From Wukongibacter sp050859025 (lineage in GTDB: Bacteria; Bacillota; Clostridia; Peptostreptococcales; Caminicellaceae): a DNA stretch of 64,000 nt. Below, one piece after another: positions 39,772 to 48,934 of this stretch. Position numbers and translations under genes: made by a program. Below the pieces are notes generated by a model. The model was not told the DNA's origin and did not search any database. It saw nothing but the letters and a program-made list of their open reading frames with translations. The DNA lies in NCBI RefSeq assembly GCF_050859025.1, contig NZ_CP138200.1, positions 2,108,001-2,172,000 on the forward strand, in the 5' to 3' direction. Each line of letters begins with the position of its first letter. The stretch's first letter is position 1.

Positions 39772-40323
39772 ATGATGTTGAAGCAAATACATAACGAGGC
39801 AAAAAAACTCTATAAAAATATTGAAAAATATAGCATTTCAGATGTTGCGCATAAAATTGCTTTTGGAATAGACTTACCACCATCTCCGACAAGAAGCGAA
39901 AAAAAGAAATGGGTAGAGTTTATTTCCTGTGAACTTGAAAAAAGCTTTGATAAACATACAATAAAGAATATTCGAATGGGCTGCCATTGTACAGAAAACG
40001 GAAAATTAGATGAAGCTAAAGAATTTATTAAAAATATTTATAGCACTGCGATTTCTATGGAAGATTTTGTTGATAAAATGAACGAGCATTCGGCAGGATG
40101 GTATATAAAAGATGGATATCTGTTTACAAAGTACTTTTCATGTCCGTGTCCAATGCTTGAAGGGGTTGAAATGCTAGCTACAAAAACTTGGTGCTATTGT
40201 ACGGTGGGATATAATAAGGAAATCTTTGAATACGTTTTTGATTGTGAAGTTGATATTGAATTGATAGAAAGTATTAAAATGGGAGATAAGCAATGTCTTA
40301 TGAGAATTATACCGTTAAATTAG
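39772..40323 (+). CDS. Cys-rich hypothetical protein
   Basis: 183 residues, cytoplasmic. Its cysteines fall in 'MGCHCTENGKL', 'FSCPCPMLEG' and 'TWCYCTVGY', a pattern that suggests metal or redox chemistry. The wider sequence ('GIDLPPSPTRSEKKKWVEFISCELEKSFD', 'FEYVFDCEVDIELIESIKMGDKQCLMRI') is like a family of uncharacterised clostridial proteins (possibly DUF6144). It sits 45 bases before a WYL regulator on the same strand and is probably expressed with it. Confidence 0.7.
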   Translation: MMLKQIHNEAKKLYKNIEKYSISDVAHKIAFGIDLPPSPTRSEKKKWVEFISCELEKSFDKHTIKNIRMGCHCTENGKLDEAKEFIKNIYSTAISMEDFVDKMNEHSAGWYIKDGYLFTKYFSCPCPMLEGVEMLATKTWCYCTVGYNKEIFEYVFDCEVDIELIESIKMGDKQCLMRIIPLN

Positions 40324-40367
40324 AAAGCCTATAAAATTGAGCTAATAAGTGGGAGTGGCAATATAAA

Positions 40368-41282
40368 GTGAAAACAGATAGACTTATAAGTATTTTGATA
40401 TTTTTATTACAGAGAGAAAAGACTACTGCACCAGAACTTGCGGAAAGATTTCAAGTATCACGGAGAACAATTCAAAGAGATATTGATGATCTGTGCCTTG
40501 CGGGAATACCTATAGTGACAAAACAAGGGGGCAATGGTGGTATATCAATATGGGAAGGCTACAAACTAGATAAAGCCTTTTTAACAAGGGATGAGCTACA
40601 GGATATTATTGTTGGATTGAAGGGGATGGACAGTGTATCTAAGACTTCAAAACTTGAACAAATACTTCTAAAGCTTTGCCCAAATGATGAGACGATGCTT
40701 TCTTTAAGAGACAGCGTTATAATTGATTTAGCGTCACATTATAAAACAAGTCTTTCAAATAAAATTGAGGACCTAAAAACAGGGATTAGGCAAAAGAGAG
40801 TTGTCTCCTTTCAGTATTACTCTGAAAGGGGAATCGATGACCGCAGCGTTGAACCATACTACATAGTATTTAAATGGGCCTCGTGGTACCTTTTTGGATA
40901 TTGTAAAAAAAGAAGTGATTTTAGGCTATTTAAGCTTAATCGTATGTGGAATCTAGCTTTGACGGAGGAAAGATATAAGCCGAGAGAGATACCACAGGAG
41001 AAAAATAATCTAGATTCTCATTTTGAAGATAATAAAAAGATAACGATTATTTTTGATAGAAGCGTTGAACATCTTGTAATTGATAGCTACGGACCAAACA
41101 ACTATGTTATTAATAATCAAAATGAAATAGAGCTTACAATAGGATTTACAAATAGAGACTATATTATTAGCTGGATACTTGGATTTGGTGAAAAGGCAAG
41201 GGTTATACAGCCAAAGGATATTGCTATTGAAATAAAAAGAAAAGCAGAAAAAATAGTAAAAAATTATGAACAAGACATATAG
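40368..41282 (+). CDS. HTH-WYL transcriptional regulator (YafY-like)
   Basis: 304 residues from a GTG. The N-terminal HTH_11 domain covers residues 1-60: 'DRLISILIFLLQREKTTAPELAERFQVSRRTIQRDIDDLCLAGIPIVTKQGGNGGI'. A WYL ligand-sensing domain follows (about 140-215: 'RQKRVVSFQYYSERGIDDRSVEPYYIVFKWASWYLFGYCKKRSDFRLFKLNRM') and a WCX-type C-terminal part. The ligand is unknown. It probably controls the small genes around it. Confidence 0.88.
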   Translation: MKTDRLISILIFLLQREKTTAPELAERFQVSRRTIQRDIDDLCLAGIPIVTKQGGNGGISIWEGYKLDKAFLTRDELQDIIVGLKGMDSVSKTSKLEQILLKLCPNDETMLSLRDSVIIDLASHYKTSLSNKIEDLKTGIRQKRVVSFQYYSERGIDDRSVEPYYIVFKWASWYLFGYCKKRSDFRLFKLNRMWNLALTEERYKPREIPQEKNNLDSHFEDNKKITIIFDRSVEHLVIDSYGPNNYVINNQNEIELTIGFTNRDYIISWILGFGEKARVIQPKDIAIEIKRKAEKIVKNYEQDI

Positions 41283-41457
41283 CTGTCATGTTAGCTTTAG
41301 TATAATGTGAACAAAGCTCAACTATATAGAGTTTCAAGTAAATCTCAATTTATACGTATCAAGATATCCAATGGTTTGGGAGTTTTGATGTGAATAAATT
41401 AAAGTTTTAGATGGAATCTCTATAGCTATAGAATAAATAAGAAATGGAGATGAAAAT

Positions 41458-41877
41458 ATGAATAACAAATTGTTAAAAAAGGCAGCTAAACTTATGTCTA
41501 AGGCAGAAACCGCTACACTCAGTTCTATTGATGAAAGCGGCTATCCAAGAGCAGTGGAAATGTCAAATATAAAGACAGAGTCTCTAAATGTAATCTATTT
41601 TGCCACTGGTACAGATTCTAGAAAGGTTAAACATTATATGATGAACTCAAAGGCAGGCGTTTCATATAATAATGGGCTATCTCTAATAGGCGAAATTGAA
41701 ATAGTTGAAGATAAGGAGCTTAAAGAGAAATTGTGGCAGGAGTGGTTTACTAAGCATTTTCCTAAAGGGATAACAGACCCAAACTATTGTATTCTTAAAT
41801 TTATATCTAAAGAAGCAGTTATTTATATAGATGATATTTTTACTACAATATCATTACCTTGTGGAGTTATAGAATAG
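41458..41877 (+). CDS. Pyridoxamine 5'-phosphate oxidase-like flavoprotein
   Basis: 139 residues, a single split-barrel FMN-binding domain: 'AKLMSKAETATLSSIDESGYPRAVEMSNIKTESLNVIYFATGTDSRKVKHYMMNSKAGVSY'. It resembles general stress protein 26-type members rather than biosynthetic PdxH. It probably binds FMN, F420-like or haem ligands; the reaction is unknown. Confidence 0.82.
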   Translation: MNNKLLKKAAKLMSKAETATLSSIDESGYPRAVEMSNIKTESLNVIYFATGTDSRKVKHYMMNSKAGVSYNNGLSLIGEIEIVEDKELKEKLWQEWFTKHFPKGITDPNYCILKFISKEAVIYIDDIFTTISLPCGVIE

Positions 41878-41907
41878 AAATACGATGATAATTATGAGGG
41901 AGGAGTC

Positions 41908-42585
41908 ATGAAAATATTACGTACATATGAAGAGTTCATTGAAAGAGTAAATGAATGTGGTTTTATGACCCTATCGGAGGTTTTAACGGGATTACCATCT
42001 TTGGCAGCTGAAACAGAAAAAAGTATGTGGCATACGGGAGACAATGAAACCGATCCTTGGAGCTGGAAGAGTAGGTGTGCTAAAGATAAAAAACTTGCAT
42101 TTGGCTGTATTATTGGTGGTCATAAAGGTTTTGTATCATCAGAGATGTATCATATTTTTTATGCAGCGTATCATCCTGAGGAAACTATGGAGACAAGATG
42201 GAAAACTGGAAAGATAAGCCAAACTCTATGGACTTTATGGAATTTATTTAATGAAAAAGGAGTTCTTAGTACAAAGGATTTAAGAGATGAGATGGGTGTT
42301 ACAAAGAAAAAGGGAGGAAGCGCTGTTGATACTGCAATCAAGCAGCTACAGAAGGAATACTATATTACTGTTGCTGGAACTAAGAGGAAAATAAATAAGC
42401 TTGGAGAGCCCTATGGATGGCCTGCAAATACCTATGAGCTTGTGGTAAATTGGATTCCTAAGGAATGGGCAGATATGGCTTCATCGATAACGCAGAAAGA
42501 AGCATGTGAGGAAATAATTAACAGAGGTATAGCTATAGGAGTTAATATTGATAAAGGTAAGCTTCAAAAGGTACTAAAATTGTGA
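41908..42585 (+). CDS. Hypothetical protein, possibly AlkZ-related
   Basis: 225 residues behind GGGAGGAG. Features are an N-terminal 'FMTLSEVLTGLPSLAAETEKSMWHTGDNETDPWSWKSRCAKDKKLAFGCIIGGHKGFVSSEMYHIF', a Trp-rich middle, and a winged-helix-like part at about 105-165 ('LWNLFNEKGVLSTKDLRDEMGVTKKKGGSAVDTAIKQLQKEYYITVAG'). I recall such proteins being labelled AlkZ-related (winged-helix DNA glycosylase-like), but the fit is from memory. No operon partner fixes the role beyond the flavoprotein 30 bases upstream. Confidence 0.65.
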   Translation: MKILRTYEEFIERVNECGFMTLSEVLTGLPSLAAETEKSMWHTGDNETDPWSWKSRCAKDKKLAFGCIIGGHKGFVSSEMYHIFYAAYHPEETMETRWKTGKISQTLWTLWNLFNEKGVLSTKDLRDEMGVTKKKGGSAVDTAIKQLQKEYYITVAGTKRKINKLGEPYGWPANTYELVVNWIPKEWADMASSITQKEACEEIINRGIAIGVNIDKGKLQKVLKL

Positions 42586-42665
42586 TTTTACAAATAGAAA
42601 AAATGTAACACAAAGATCCTAGATTATACTATATGAAGATATGACGATGATTATATGAAACGAAG

Positions 42666-42718
42666 CCTCGGATATTATCCACTAATAACTTAAGTGGGTA
42701 ATATCCGAGGTATTTTTT
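42666..42718 (+). terminator. Strong terminator of the 39.8-42.6 kb genes
   Basis: CCTCGGATATTA pairs with TAATATCCGAGG and an inner CCACT/AGTGG extends the stem, followed by TATTTTTTA. A very stable Rho-independent terminator. The bases after it to 42929 show nothing further. Confidence 0.9.
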
Positions 42719-42929
42719 ATACCAAACTTACTTAAACTAAAAATTCCTATAAATATAGTTTAATTAGTTATTTCTGGTAAACCAAGGTATAGATAAACTA
42801 GTTTTTATTGAAAGATATTTTTAAATATTCACATTCTTCTATAGATTATATTAAAAATAGGTGCTAAAATATTATTCATATATTACTAGTAAAAAAGTTA
42901 ATGATTATGAAGATTAAGGAGTGGAAAAA

Positions 42930-45900
42930 GTGACGTTGATAAGTGCAAAGCTACTAGGAACTCCTATAGTCCGAAAGGACAAAGAAGATGTAGTTTTTCC
43001 CTATGGAAAGGCAGAGGCGTTATTCTATTATATGTTAGTAAAAAAGAGATCTTCCAGGGATGTGCTAGTAGATTTATTCTGGTCTAATATAGCACTTACA
43101 TCGGCAAAAAAGAATCTACGAAATGCCGTATATATAATAAAAAAGGTCTTTAATGAAGAAATTCTCATATCCCCCCAGAGAACAATTGTAGAGTTGAATT
43201 CAGAAATGGATTTCGAGTTAGATATAGATCGATTTTTGAACGATTGTGGGGATTCTTCTATAAAGGCCTATTCAGGAGAGTTTTTAGAGGGATTCTTTGT
43301 AAAAGATGCAAGCTGTTTTGAAGAATGGATGCTTGCCTTAAGAAATCAATACAGAGATAACTATGTACAAAAACTTTATAAAGAAATAGAGAGTTTTTCA
43401 AAGAATAAAAAATGGAATGAGGCTGAAAAATATAGTAATAAAATAATAGATATTGACCCATTCGATGAAAATGCATATAGGGTTCAAATGAAGTTATATG
43501 ATGAGATGGGTAAATATAATAAGTGTATTAATATTTATAATAACTTAGTGAAGTTGTTGGATAAAGAATTGTCTATAGCACCAGACATAAAAACAACAGA
43601 ATTATTTGAGCGGATAGTACGAAACAAAACTGTCAAGCAAACATTAAGTAAAGATCAGAGTAAAGAATTTTTTTATGGGCGTGACAAAGAGATAAGTATT
43701 CTTAATGAAAATTATTATAAACTTATAAATAACAATAATCCTAAATCAATAATTATTTTAGGCGAGGCTGGGATAGGTAAAAGTAAACTGCTTAATAGAT
43801 TCTTAGAATCGATATCAGAAAGCGACTCATATTATTTTATCTCAAATTGTTACCAAGCAGAGGAAAAATTTTTACTTAAACCTTGGAATAATATATTTCA
43901 GCAATTATCTACTATGACAGAAAATGAAAGATTAGACATACCTGTAATGTTGCGTAAAATAGTTGGACAAATATTTCCCACATTTATATTAAAGAATAGC
44001 TCAGATGATGTTAACTTAACTGAAAAAGTCGAATCCCTAAGCTATGATACTATAGAAAAAACAATAGTAGAGATATTTAAAAGAATTTCAAAGACGAATA
44101 AAATAATCTTAGCTTTTGATGATCTACAGTGGATTGATAGTATGAGCTTGGCTTTATTAAAGAATATTATACTAAGCAATAAGAACAAATCAATAATTGT
44201 TATAGCAACATGTCGCAATGGTCATGGTGAAAATATAGATAATTTTTTAGCCGAAATGGGAATGTATGAAACCATAAGAAAGCTAAATATAGACCGTTTC
44301 AATAAAAAGGAAACTATTGATTTTATAACAAAGATGATGCCAGATCATAAGCTGCCTAATAAGACAAAGGATATAATCTATAGTGAAACAGAAGGCAATC
44401 CACTATTTATAGTTGAACTATTGAATAGTATGAAGGATAATGACAAATTTAAATTAATGACGCCTAAGCTAAAGGATGTATTAAGAAATAGATTTTTTAA
44501 CGTTTCAAAAGAAGGCAGAAAAATATTAAATATTGCCTCAGCTTTTTTTGATAAGGTTACATTTGAGGATTTGCAGCAAATAACCTTAACAAGTGACCTT
44601 GAGTTTATAGAGGTTATTGAAGAGCTTCAAAGTAAGTACTTAATTAAAGAGCTCATCGAAGGAAATAAAATTAGTTTTGTTTTTACTCATCAAAAATTGA
44701 GAGAATTCATTTATTCTCAATTGTCTTTTTCAAAAAGAAGGTTGCTTCATAATAAGATAGCAGATCTATTAGAAAAGCAGCTAAAGGATGATAGTACCGA
44801 TAGTATACTATATTCAAGATTAATATACCATTATTACAGTGCTGGCAACAAGGCATTAGAACTAAAATATAGAATTAAAAATTTAGATGGATATCTAAAC
44901 TTATGTCATGAGGTCTTTCCTGTAATTGATGATACAAATAGAATACGACATGAGAACCCCTATTTGAAAAAAGAGTTTACTAGTGAATTAAGTAAGATTA
45001 GTGAGTTATTAAGGGAAGTAGAGAATAATAACAAATATGATGAGAATATAAAATTTCTTGAGATATCATTTCTCCATATTCTTGCAAGATATTACATTAT
45101 GAAAGGAGAATATGATACCGGACTTAAGAAAACAAATGAAATGATTGAAAAATCATTAATACTAAAGGATTATGAATCTGCTTTAAAGGGATATATGAAA
45201 ATAATTTATTATTGTATAAATACTCGAAACAATATGCTAATGAGTGAAAATATAAGGAAGGCCTTCAAAATAACGAAGAAACATGGTCAAAGAGGTCAAA
45301 TAGGGATTCTTCTTAGGTTAAAAGGATTACAAAAAATTATGGAAGGAAAATACTCAGAGGGAGAAAGGCTTCTAAAGAACTCTATAAATATTTTTAGAAC
45401 TGTAGAAGATAAAGAAAAATATATATCAAATATTGCAGCATCCCATAACTATATAGGTGATAGTAAAAGGTATAGAAAAGAATTTAAACAAGCTATAGCT
45501 CATTATGAAAAAGCCATAGTTATATGCGAGGATAAGGGATTAATTGGAGGTCTAGCGGTAGCAAATACAAATGCAGGGCAAGCTGCCTACGACAAAGGAG
45601 ATTTTGAAAAGGCAAAGGTATATCTTCAAAAGGCTATAACATTGTATCAACAGTTTGACTTAGTCTGGGCACGGTCTACGGCTAATGGTTTTTATACAAT
45701 GCTGTTAGTTAGAGAGGGAAAATGTGATGAGGCTATAAAGTATCTGAAAAATGCAGAGAAATTTTCTGATAAGGTTAAGAGTTCATATGAAAAAGGATTG
45801 ATGTATAGAGTAAAGGCAGAAATATCGATGCTTATAGAAAAGAAAAATATAAAATGTAAGCTGTCTCAATACTTAAATGAGAGCATACATGAATACTGTG

Positions 45901-45989
45901 ATAAAGGAATTGCATATTTAGAAGATATTAATGGAAGTTATGAGATAGAGATATTGAAAGAAATAAGAAATTATTTAAGGAAAATTTAA
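42930..45989 (+). CDS. BTAD/AAA/TPR transcriptional activator
   Basis: About 1019 residues. I start at GTG 42930, eight bases after AAGGAG; an in-frame GTG at 42921 overlaps that site. Residues 1-85 are an OmpR-like winged helix ('LVDLFWSNIALTSAKKNLRNAVYIIKKVF'). Residues ~90-235 are a bacterial transcriptional activation domain of helical repeats. An AAA ATPase has Walker A 'GEAGIGKSKLL' near 277 and Walker B 'IILAFDDLQWIDS'. The C-terminal ~350 residues are TPR repeats ('FKQAIAHYEKAIVICEDKGLIGGLAVANTNAGQAAYDKGDFEKAKVYLQKAI'). It is like LAL/AfsR-type activators. It stands directly upstream of the betaine transporter and may regulate it. Confidence 0.85.
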   Translation: MTLISAKLLGTPIVRKDKEDVVFPYGKAEALFYYMLVKKRSSRDVLVDLFWSNIALTSAKKNLRNAVYIIKKVFNEEILISPQRTIVELNSEMDFELDIDRFLNDCGDSSIKAYSGEFLEGFFVKDASCFEEWMLALRNQYRDNYVQKLYKEIESFSKNKKWNEAEKYSNKIIDIDPFDENAYRVQMKLYDEMGKYNKCINIYNNLVKLLDKELSIAPDIKTTELFERIVRNKTVKQTLSKDQSKEFFYGRDKEISILNENYYKLINNNNPKSIIILGEAGIGKSKLLNRFLESISESDSYYFISNCYQAEEKFLLKPWNNIFQQLSTMTENERLDIPVMLRKIVGQIFPTFILKNSSDDVNLTEKVESLSYDTIEKTIVEIFKRISKTNKIILAFDDLQWIDSMSLALLKNIILSNKNKSIIVIATCRNGHGENIDNFLAEMGMYETIRKLNIDRFNKKETIDFITKMMPDHKLPNKTKDIIYSETEGNPLFIVELLNSMKDNDKFKLMTPKLKDVLRNRFFNVSKEGRKILNIASAFFDKVTFEDLQQITLTSDLEFIEVIEELQSKYLIKELIEGNKISFVFTHQKLREFIYSQLSFSKRRLLHNKIADLLEKQLKDDSTDSILYSRLIYHYYSAGNKALELKYRIKNLDGYLNLCHEVFPVIDDTNRIRHENPYLKKEFTSELSKISELLREVENNNKYDENIKFLEISFLHILARYYIMKGEYDTGLKKTNEMIEKSLILKDYESALKGYMKIIYYCINTRNNMLMSENIRKAFKITKKHGQRGQIGILLRLKGLQKIMEGKYSEGERLLKNSINIFRTVEDKEKYISNIAASHNYIGDSKRYRKEFKQAIAHYEKAIVICEDKGLIGGLAVANTNAGQAAYDKGDFEKAKVYLQKAITLYQQFDLVWARSTANGFYTMLLVREGKCDEAIKYLKNAEKFSDKVKSSYEKGLMYRVKAEISMLIEKKNIKCKLSQYLNESIHEYCDKGIAYLEDINGSYEIEILKEIRNYLRKI

Positions 45990-46004
45990 AATAGGAACAA
46001 AAAA

Positions 46005-46042
46005 AAGAAAAGTCAAAATTTTATAAAATTTTGACTTTTCTT
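46005..46042 (+). terminator. Terminator of the BTAD activator gene
   Basis: AAAAGTCAAAATTTT pairs with AAAATTTTGACTTTT, a perfect stem with a short loop, followed by CTTTG. It lies directly after the stop. Confidence 0.8.
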
Positions 46043-46097
46043 TGACGTTTGATTGATATCATATATACAATCTAAACATATAATAATTATAAAGACT

Positions 46098-46109
46098 GCA
46101 AACGTTTGC
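46098..46109. promoter_or_regulatory. Perfect 12-bp palindrome, LacI/GalR-type operator
   Basis: GCAAACGTTTGC has the central CG of LacI/GalR/CcpA operators. It lies in the 535-base gap between the activator gene and the BCCT gene. It differs from a CcpA cre box at two positions. No LacI-family gene is seen in this window. Confidence 0.45.
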
Positions 46110-46524
46110 CTTAGTGAATGAAATAATCTAATATATAAAGCTAGTTTTTTAATCTAAAGAGAAATTAGCAATATTTGGACAGGCTATATTTATAATATGT
46201 TCTACATAAACAAAAAACTTACCTATAACTAAATTATCTGATTAACAAAATTAAAGTAAATATCTCCAGTTCATTATGTAGTTTAATTATGCTAAAATGC
46301 CTTGGTTTTGGTCTTAAGTAGTCATGGGGTGTGCTAATCATAGATCAAAGGAAAGGAATTTAGATAGATTTAGACAAGTAAATCTTTTAAAATCATGGCT
46401 TTAGTCTTGAAATGAGCTGTAAATGATAGGGGGGAGTAAGAAAGCTGTTAGTAATCTAATTGGTATAATTCGTCTATAATATGTTAAAGAACCAAATAAT
46501 TTAGGAGACTAGGAGGCATAAAAC
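46110..46524. other. Intergenic region before the BCCT gene
   Basis: AT-rich, no gene seen. The promoter of the transporter, and presumably sites for the BTAD activator, should be here; I cannot define them. Confidence 0.3.
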
Positions 46525-48138
46525 ATGATCAAATCAGACTCGAAAAATGTCATTAGAAAAGTCATCTTTGTTCCGATGTGTGCACTTTTTGTATTAATAA
46601 TTTTAATGGGAATTATCAGTCCAAAGCTTTTCTTTGAGGTTGAAACAGCTATTTCTAATTTTCAATATGACTGGTTTGGATGGCTTTATTCACTTATGGC
46701 ACTTGCAAATCTCGGAATCCTTCTTTGGCTTTTTGCTTCTAAGTTTGGAAACATTAAGCTAGGTGGAAAGGATGCAAAGCCTATACTTAGTAGATGGAAC
46801 TGGTTTGCGATATCACTTTGTGGTGGTATTGGTACAGGTATAGTTTTTTGGGGGATAGCAGAACCAATCTATCACTTAAATAACCCTATTCCTGGTTTAG
46901 ATCAGGTTGCGGGGAGCCCACAGGCTGCTTTAACAGCCTTATCAGCGAGTATGATACACTGGGGAATTCCATCCTACGCTCACTATTGTATATTTGGAGT
47001 TGCTGTAGGATTTGCTGTTTATAATATGAAGCTACCATTTAGAATCTCTTCCACCTTATATCCGATTTTCGGAAAAAAGAGCTTTGGAGGAATAGGACAT
47101 TTAATTGATAATATTTGTCTGTTTGCTATCGCAGTTTCAGTATCTGCAATATTGGCGGTTGCATCATTACAGTTTGGTGCTGGATTTAATGCAGTATTTG
47201 GAATAGAACCAACTAACCTTGTTAGAGGTATTGTACTAATTGTTATTGTTACAACTTTCATTATATCAAGTTATACTGGTTTACAAAAAGGTATCAGAAG
47301 GTTATCGGATATGAATGCAAAGGTGTTCTTAGTATTATTAGGTTTCATATTCATATTTGGTGCTACTAGATTTTCAATGTTCTTTACGGTTGAAGCAATA
47401 GGTGAATCAATCAACACCTTCTTTACTAGAATGACCTTCTTAAGTGCTATAGAAGGAAACAAATGGCCTATGTGGTGGACTGTAATATATTGGATATGGA
47501 TGATTGTTTATGGACCTATGGTGGGACTGTTCCTTGGTAGAATAGCTAAAGGTAGAACTATTAGAGAGTTTATTGTAATGAACCTATTTGTACCTGCAAC
47601 ATTTGCTATTCTTTGGTTTGGTGTATTTGGATCTAATGCTATTAATTTAGAATTAAATACCGGTGGTGAGATTTGGAGTGTTATTCAGAACCAAGGGCTA
47701 GAAGCTTCTGTATTCTCTTTCCTACAGAACTTCCCATTACCGTTATTAACAAGTTTAGCATTTATGATAACATTGTTCCTGTCGGTAGTTACGCTATGTG
47801 ACTCAATGACTTCAACTGTTGCATCCTTATCTATCAATGTGCCTCAAGGAGCAACACAGGAACCACCTAACAATATTAAGATATTTTGGGGTCTTGTAAT
47901 GTCTTCAGTTGCATTTTTAAGTATCATAGCTACTACGTCATCTACTGAAGGAGCCGTTAGTGTTATACAATCTACAAAGCTTTTACCTATGACGGCAGCT
48001 CTGCCAGTATTGTTCATATATGTAGCCCTAGCGGTGTCTATGATTAAGATGTTTGTACTTAGAGAAAGCTATGATGTAGCTGTTTATCCAGAAACGGCAA
48101 TAATAGAGAAAGAGCTTATTTGCGAAATAGATGAGTAA
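46525..48138 (+). CDS. BCCT-family betaine-type transporter
   Basis: 537 residues behind AGGAGGC. About 12 membrane segments. The BCCT core reads 'NWFAISLCGGIGTGIVFWGIAEPIYHL' and 'MIHWGIPSYAHYCIFGVAVGFAVYN', and 'TFFTRMTFLSAIEGNKWPMWWTVIYWIWMIVYGPMVGLFLGRIAKGRTIREFI' holds the Trp-rich TM8 region that cages trimethylammonium groups. The family moves choline, glycine betaine, carnitine and similar compounds. It has its own terminator but precedes a molybdenum hydroxylase and a MIO-less lyase, so the substrate may be a trimethylated amino-acid betaine such as ergothioneine or hercynine. Confidence 0.9.
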   Translation: MIKSDSKNVIRKVIFVPMCALFVLIILMGIISPKLFFEVETAISNFQYDWFGWLYSLMALANLGILLWLFASKFGNIKLGGKDAKPILSRWNWFAISLCGGIGTGIVFWGIAEPIYHLNNPIPGLDQVAGSPQAALTALSASMIHWGIPSYAHYCIFGVAVGFAVYNMKLPFRISSTLYPIFGKKSFGGIGHLIDNICLFAIAVSVSAILAVASLQFGAGFNAVFGIEPTNLVRGIVLIVIVTTFIISSYTGLQKGIRRLSDMNAKVFLVLLGFIFIFGATRFSMFFTVEAIGESINTFFTRMTFLSAIEGNKWPMWWTVIYWIWMIVYGPMVGLFLGRIAKGRTIREFIVMNLFVPATFAILWFGVFGSNAINLELNTGGEIWSVIQNQGLEASVFSFLQNFPLPLLTSLAFMITLFLSVVTLCDSMTSTVASLSINVPQGATQEPPNNIKIFWGLVMSSVAFLSIIATTSSTEGAVSVIQSTKLLPMTAALPVLFIYVALAVSMIKMFVLRESYDVAVYPETAIIEKELICEIDE

Positions 48139-48170
48139 GAATTAGTATTTATAATATGATTAAATAATGA

Positions 48171-48237
48171 AACCAGACACTTAAATCTTAGGGATAGTAG
48201 ACTATAGTAACTATTATCAAGGATGTGTCTGGTTTTT
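48171..48237 (+). terminator. Terminator of the BCCT gene
   Basis: AACCAGACAC (48171-48180) and GTGTCTGGTT (48225-48234) form a 10-bp stem; an inner ATAGTA/TACTAT-type hairpin sits in the loop; TTT follows. Confidence 0.75.
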
Positions 48238-48329
48238 GATTGTCCCTTATTTATTATATATCAATTGATAATTTTATCTGAGCTTTCATAGTTTGGGGAA
48301 TGTGCAATAGCACACCTTCCTCCATAGGT

Positions 48330-48358
48330 TTGACTATTTATAGACGATGATTTTATAA
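48330..48358 (+). promoter_or_regulatory. Promoter of the molybdenum hydroxylase operon
   Basis: TTGACT (48330-48335) and TTATAA (48353-48358) with 17 bases between, about 35 bases before the first gene. A small GTGC/GCAC hairpin lies just upstream (48302-48313). Confidence 0.5.
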
Positions 48359-48394
48359 GATATAAGCATAAATATGAAAAGTGGGAGGAAATCC

Positions 48395-48850
48395 ATGAAA
48401 TTAGAATTTGTAGTAAATTATAATAAAGAAGTTATAGATGTCGATCCCGGAGAGAGACTATTAGACGTATTGAGAAATAAATTAGGATTAACAAGTGTTA
48501 AAGAAGGATGTGGAGAGGGTGAGTGTGGGGCCTGTACAATAATCATGGATGGTGTTGCAGTTACCTCATGTACTGTTTTAGCAATGCAGGCAAAGGGAAG
48601 GGAAATCATAACCACTGAAGGCCTTGAAAAGAGTGGTGAGCTTGATGAGCTTCAAGAGTCATTTATGAGAAATGGAGCAATACAGTGCGGATTTTGTACA
48701 CCAGGAATGCTTATGTCTTGTAAGGCTCTATTAATGAAAAACCCAAATCCAACTGAAGATGAAATTAGAAGGGCCATAGAAGGAAATCTGTGTCGATGTA
48801 CTGGGTACACAAAGATTGTTAATTCAGTAATGGATGTAATTGAAAAATAG
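48395..48850 (+). CDS. Molybdenum hydroxylase, [2Fe-2S] subunit
   Basis: 152 residues from ATG 48395 with GGAGG six bases upstream. The plant-type ferredoxin cluster is bound by C39, C44, C47 and C59 ('GCGEGECGACTIIMDG'), the second cluster by C98, C101, C133 and C135 ('CGFCTPGMLMSC', 'CRCTGY'). It passes electrons between the molybdenum subunit and the FAD subunit, both encoded downstream. It is the XdhC/CoxS/HcrC type of the xanthine dehydrogenase family. Confidence 0.92.
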   Translation: MKLEFVVNYNKEVIDVDPGERLLDVLRNKLGLTSVKEGCGEGECGACTIIMDGVAVTSCTVLAMQAKGREIITTEGLEKSGELDELQESFMRNGAIQCGFCTPGMLMSCKALLMKNPNPTEDEIRRAIEGNLCRCTGYTKIVNSVMDVIEK

Positions 48851-48934
48851 ATGGAGGTAGGACCTAAAGTAATGACATTTTAAAGATTAATAAATTTTAG
48901 GATGCCATGACTAAAGTTTGTTAGGGGGGCTAAA

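Noticed and set aside
46098..46109. Palindrome as a CcpA cre site
   Set aside because: It breaks the cre consensus at two positions; I list it only as a LacI/GalR-type palindrome.
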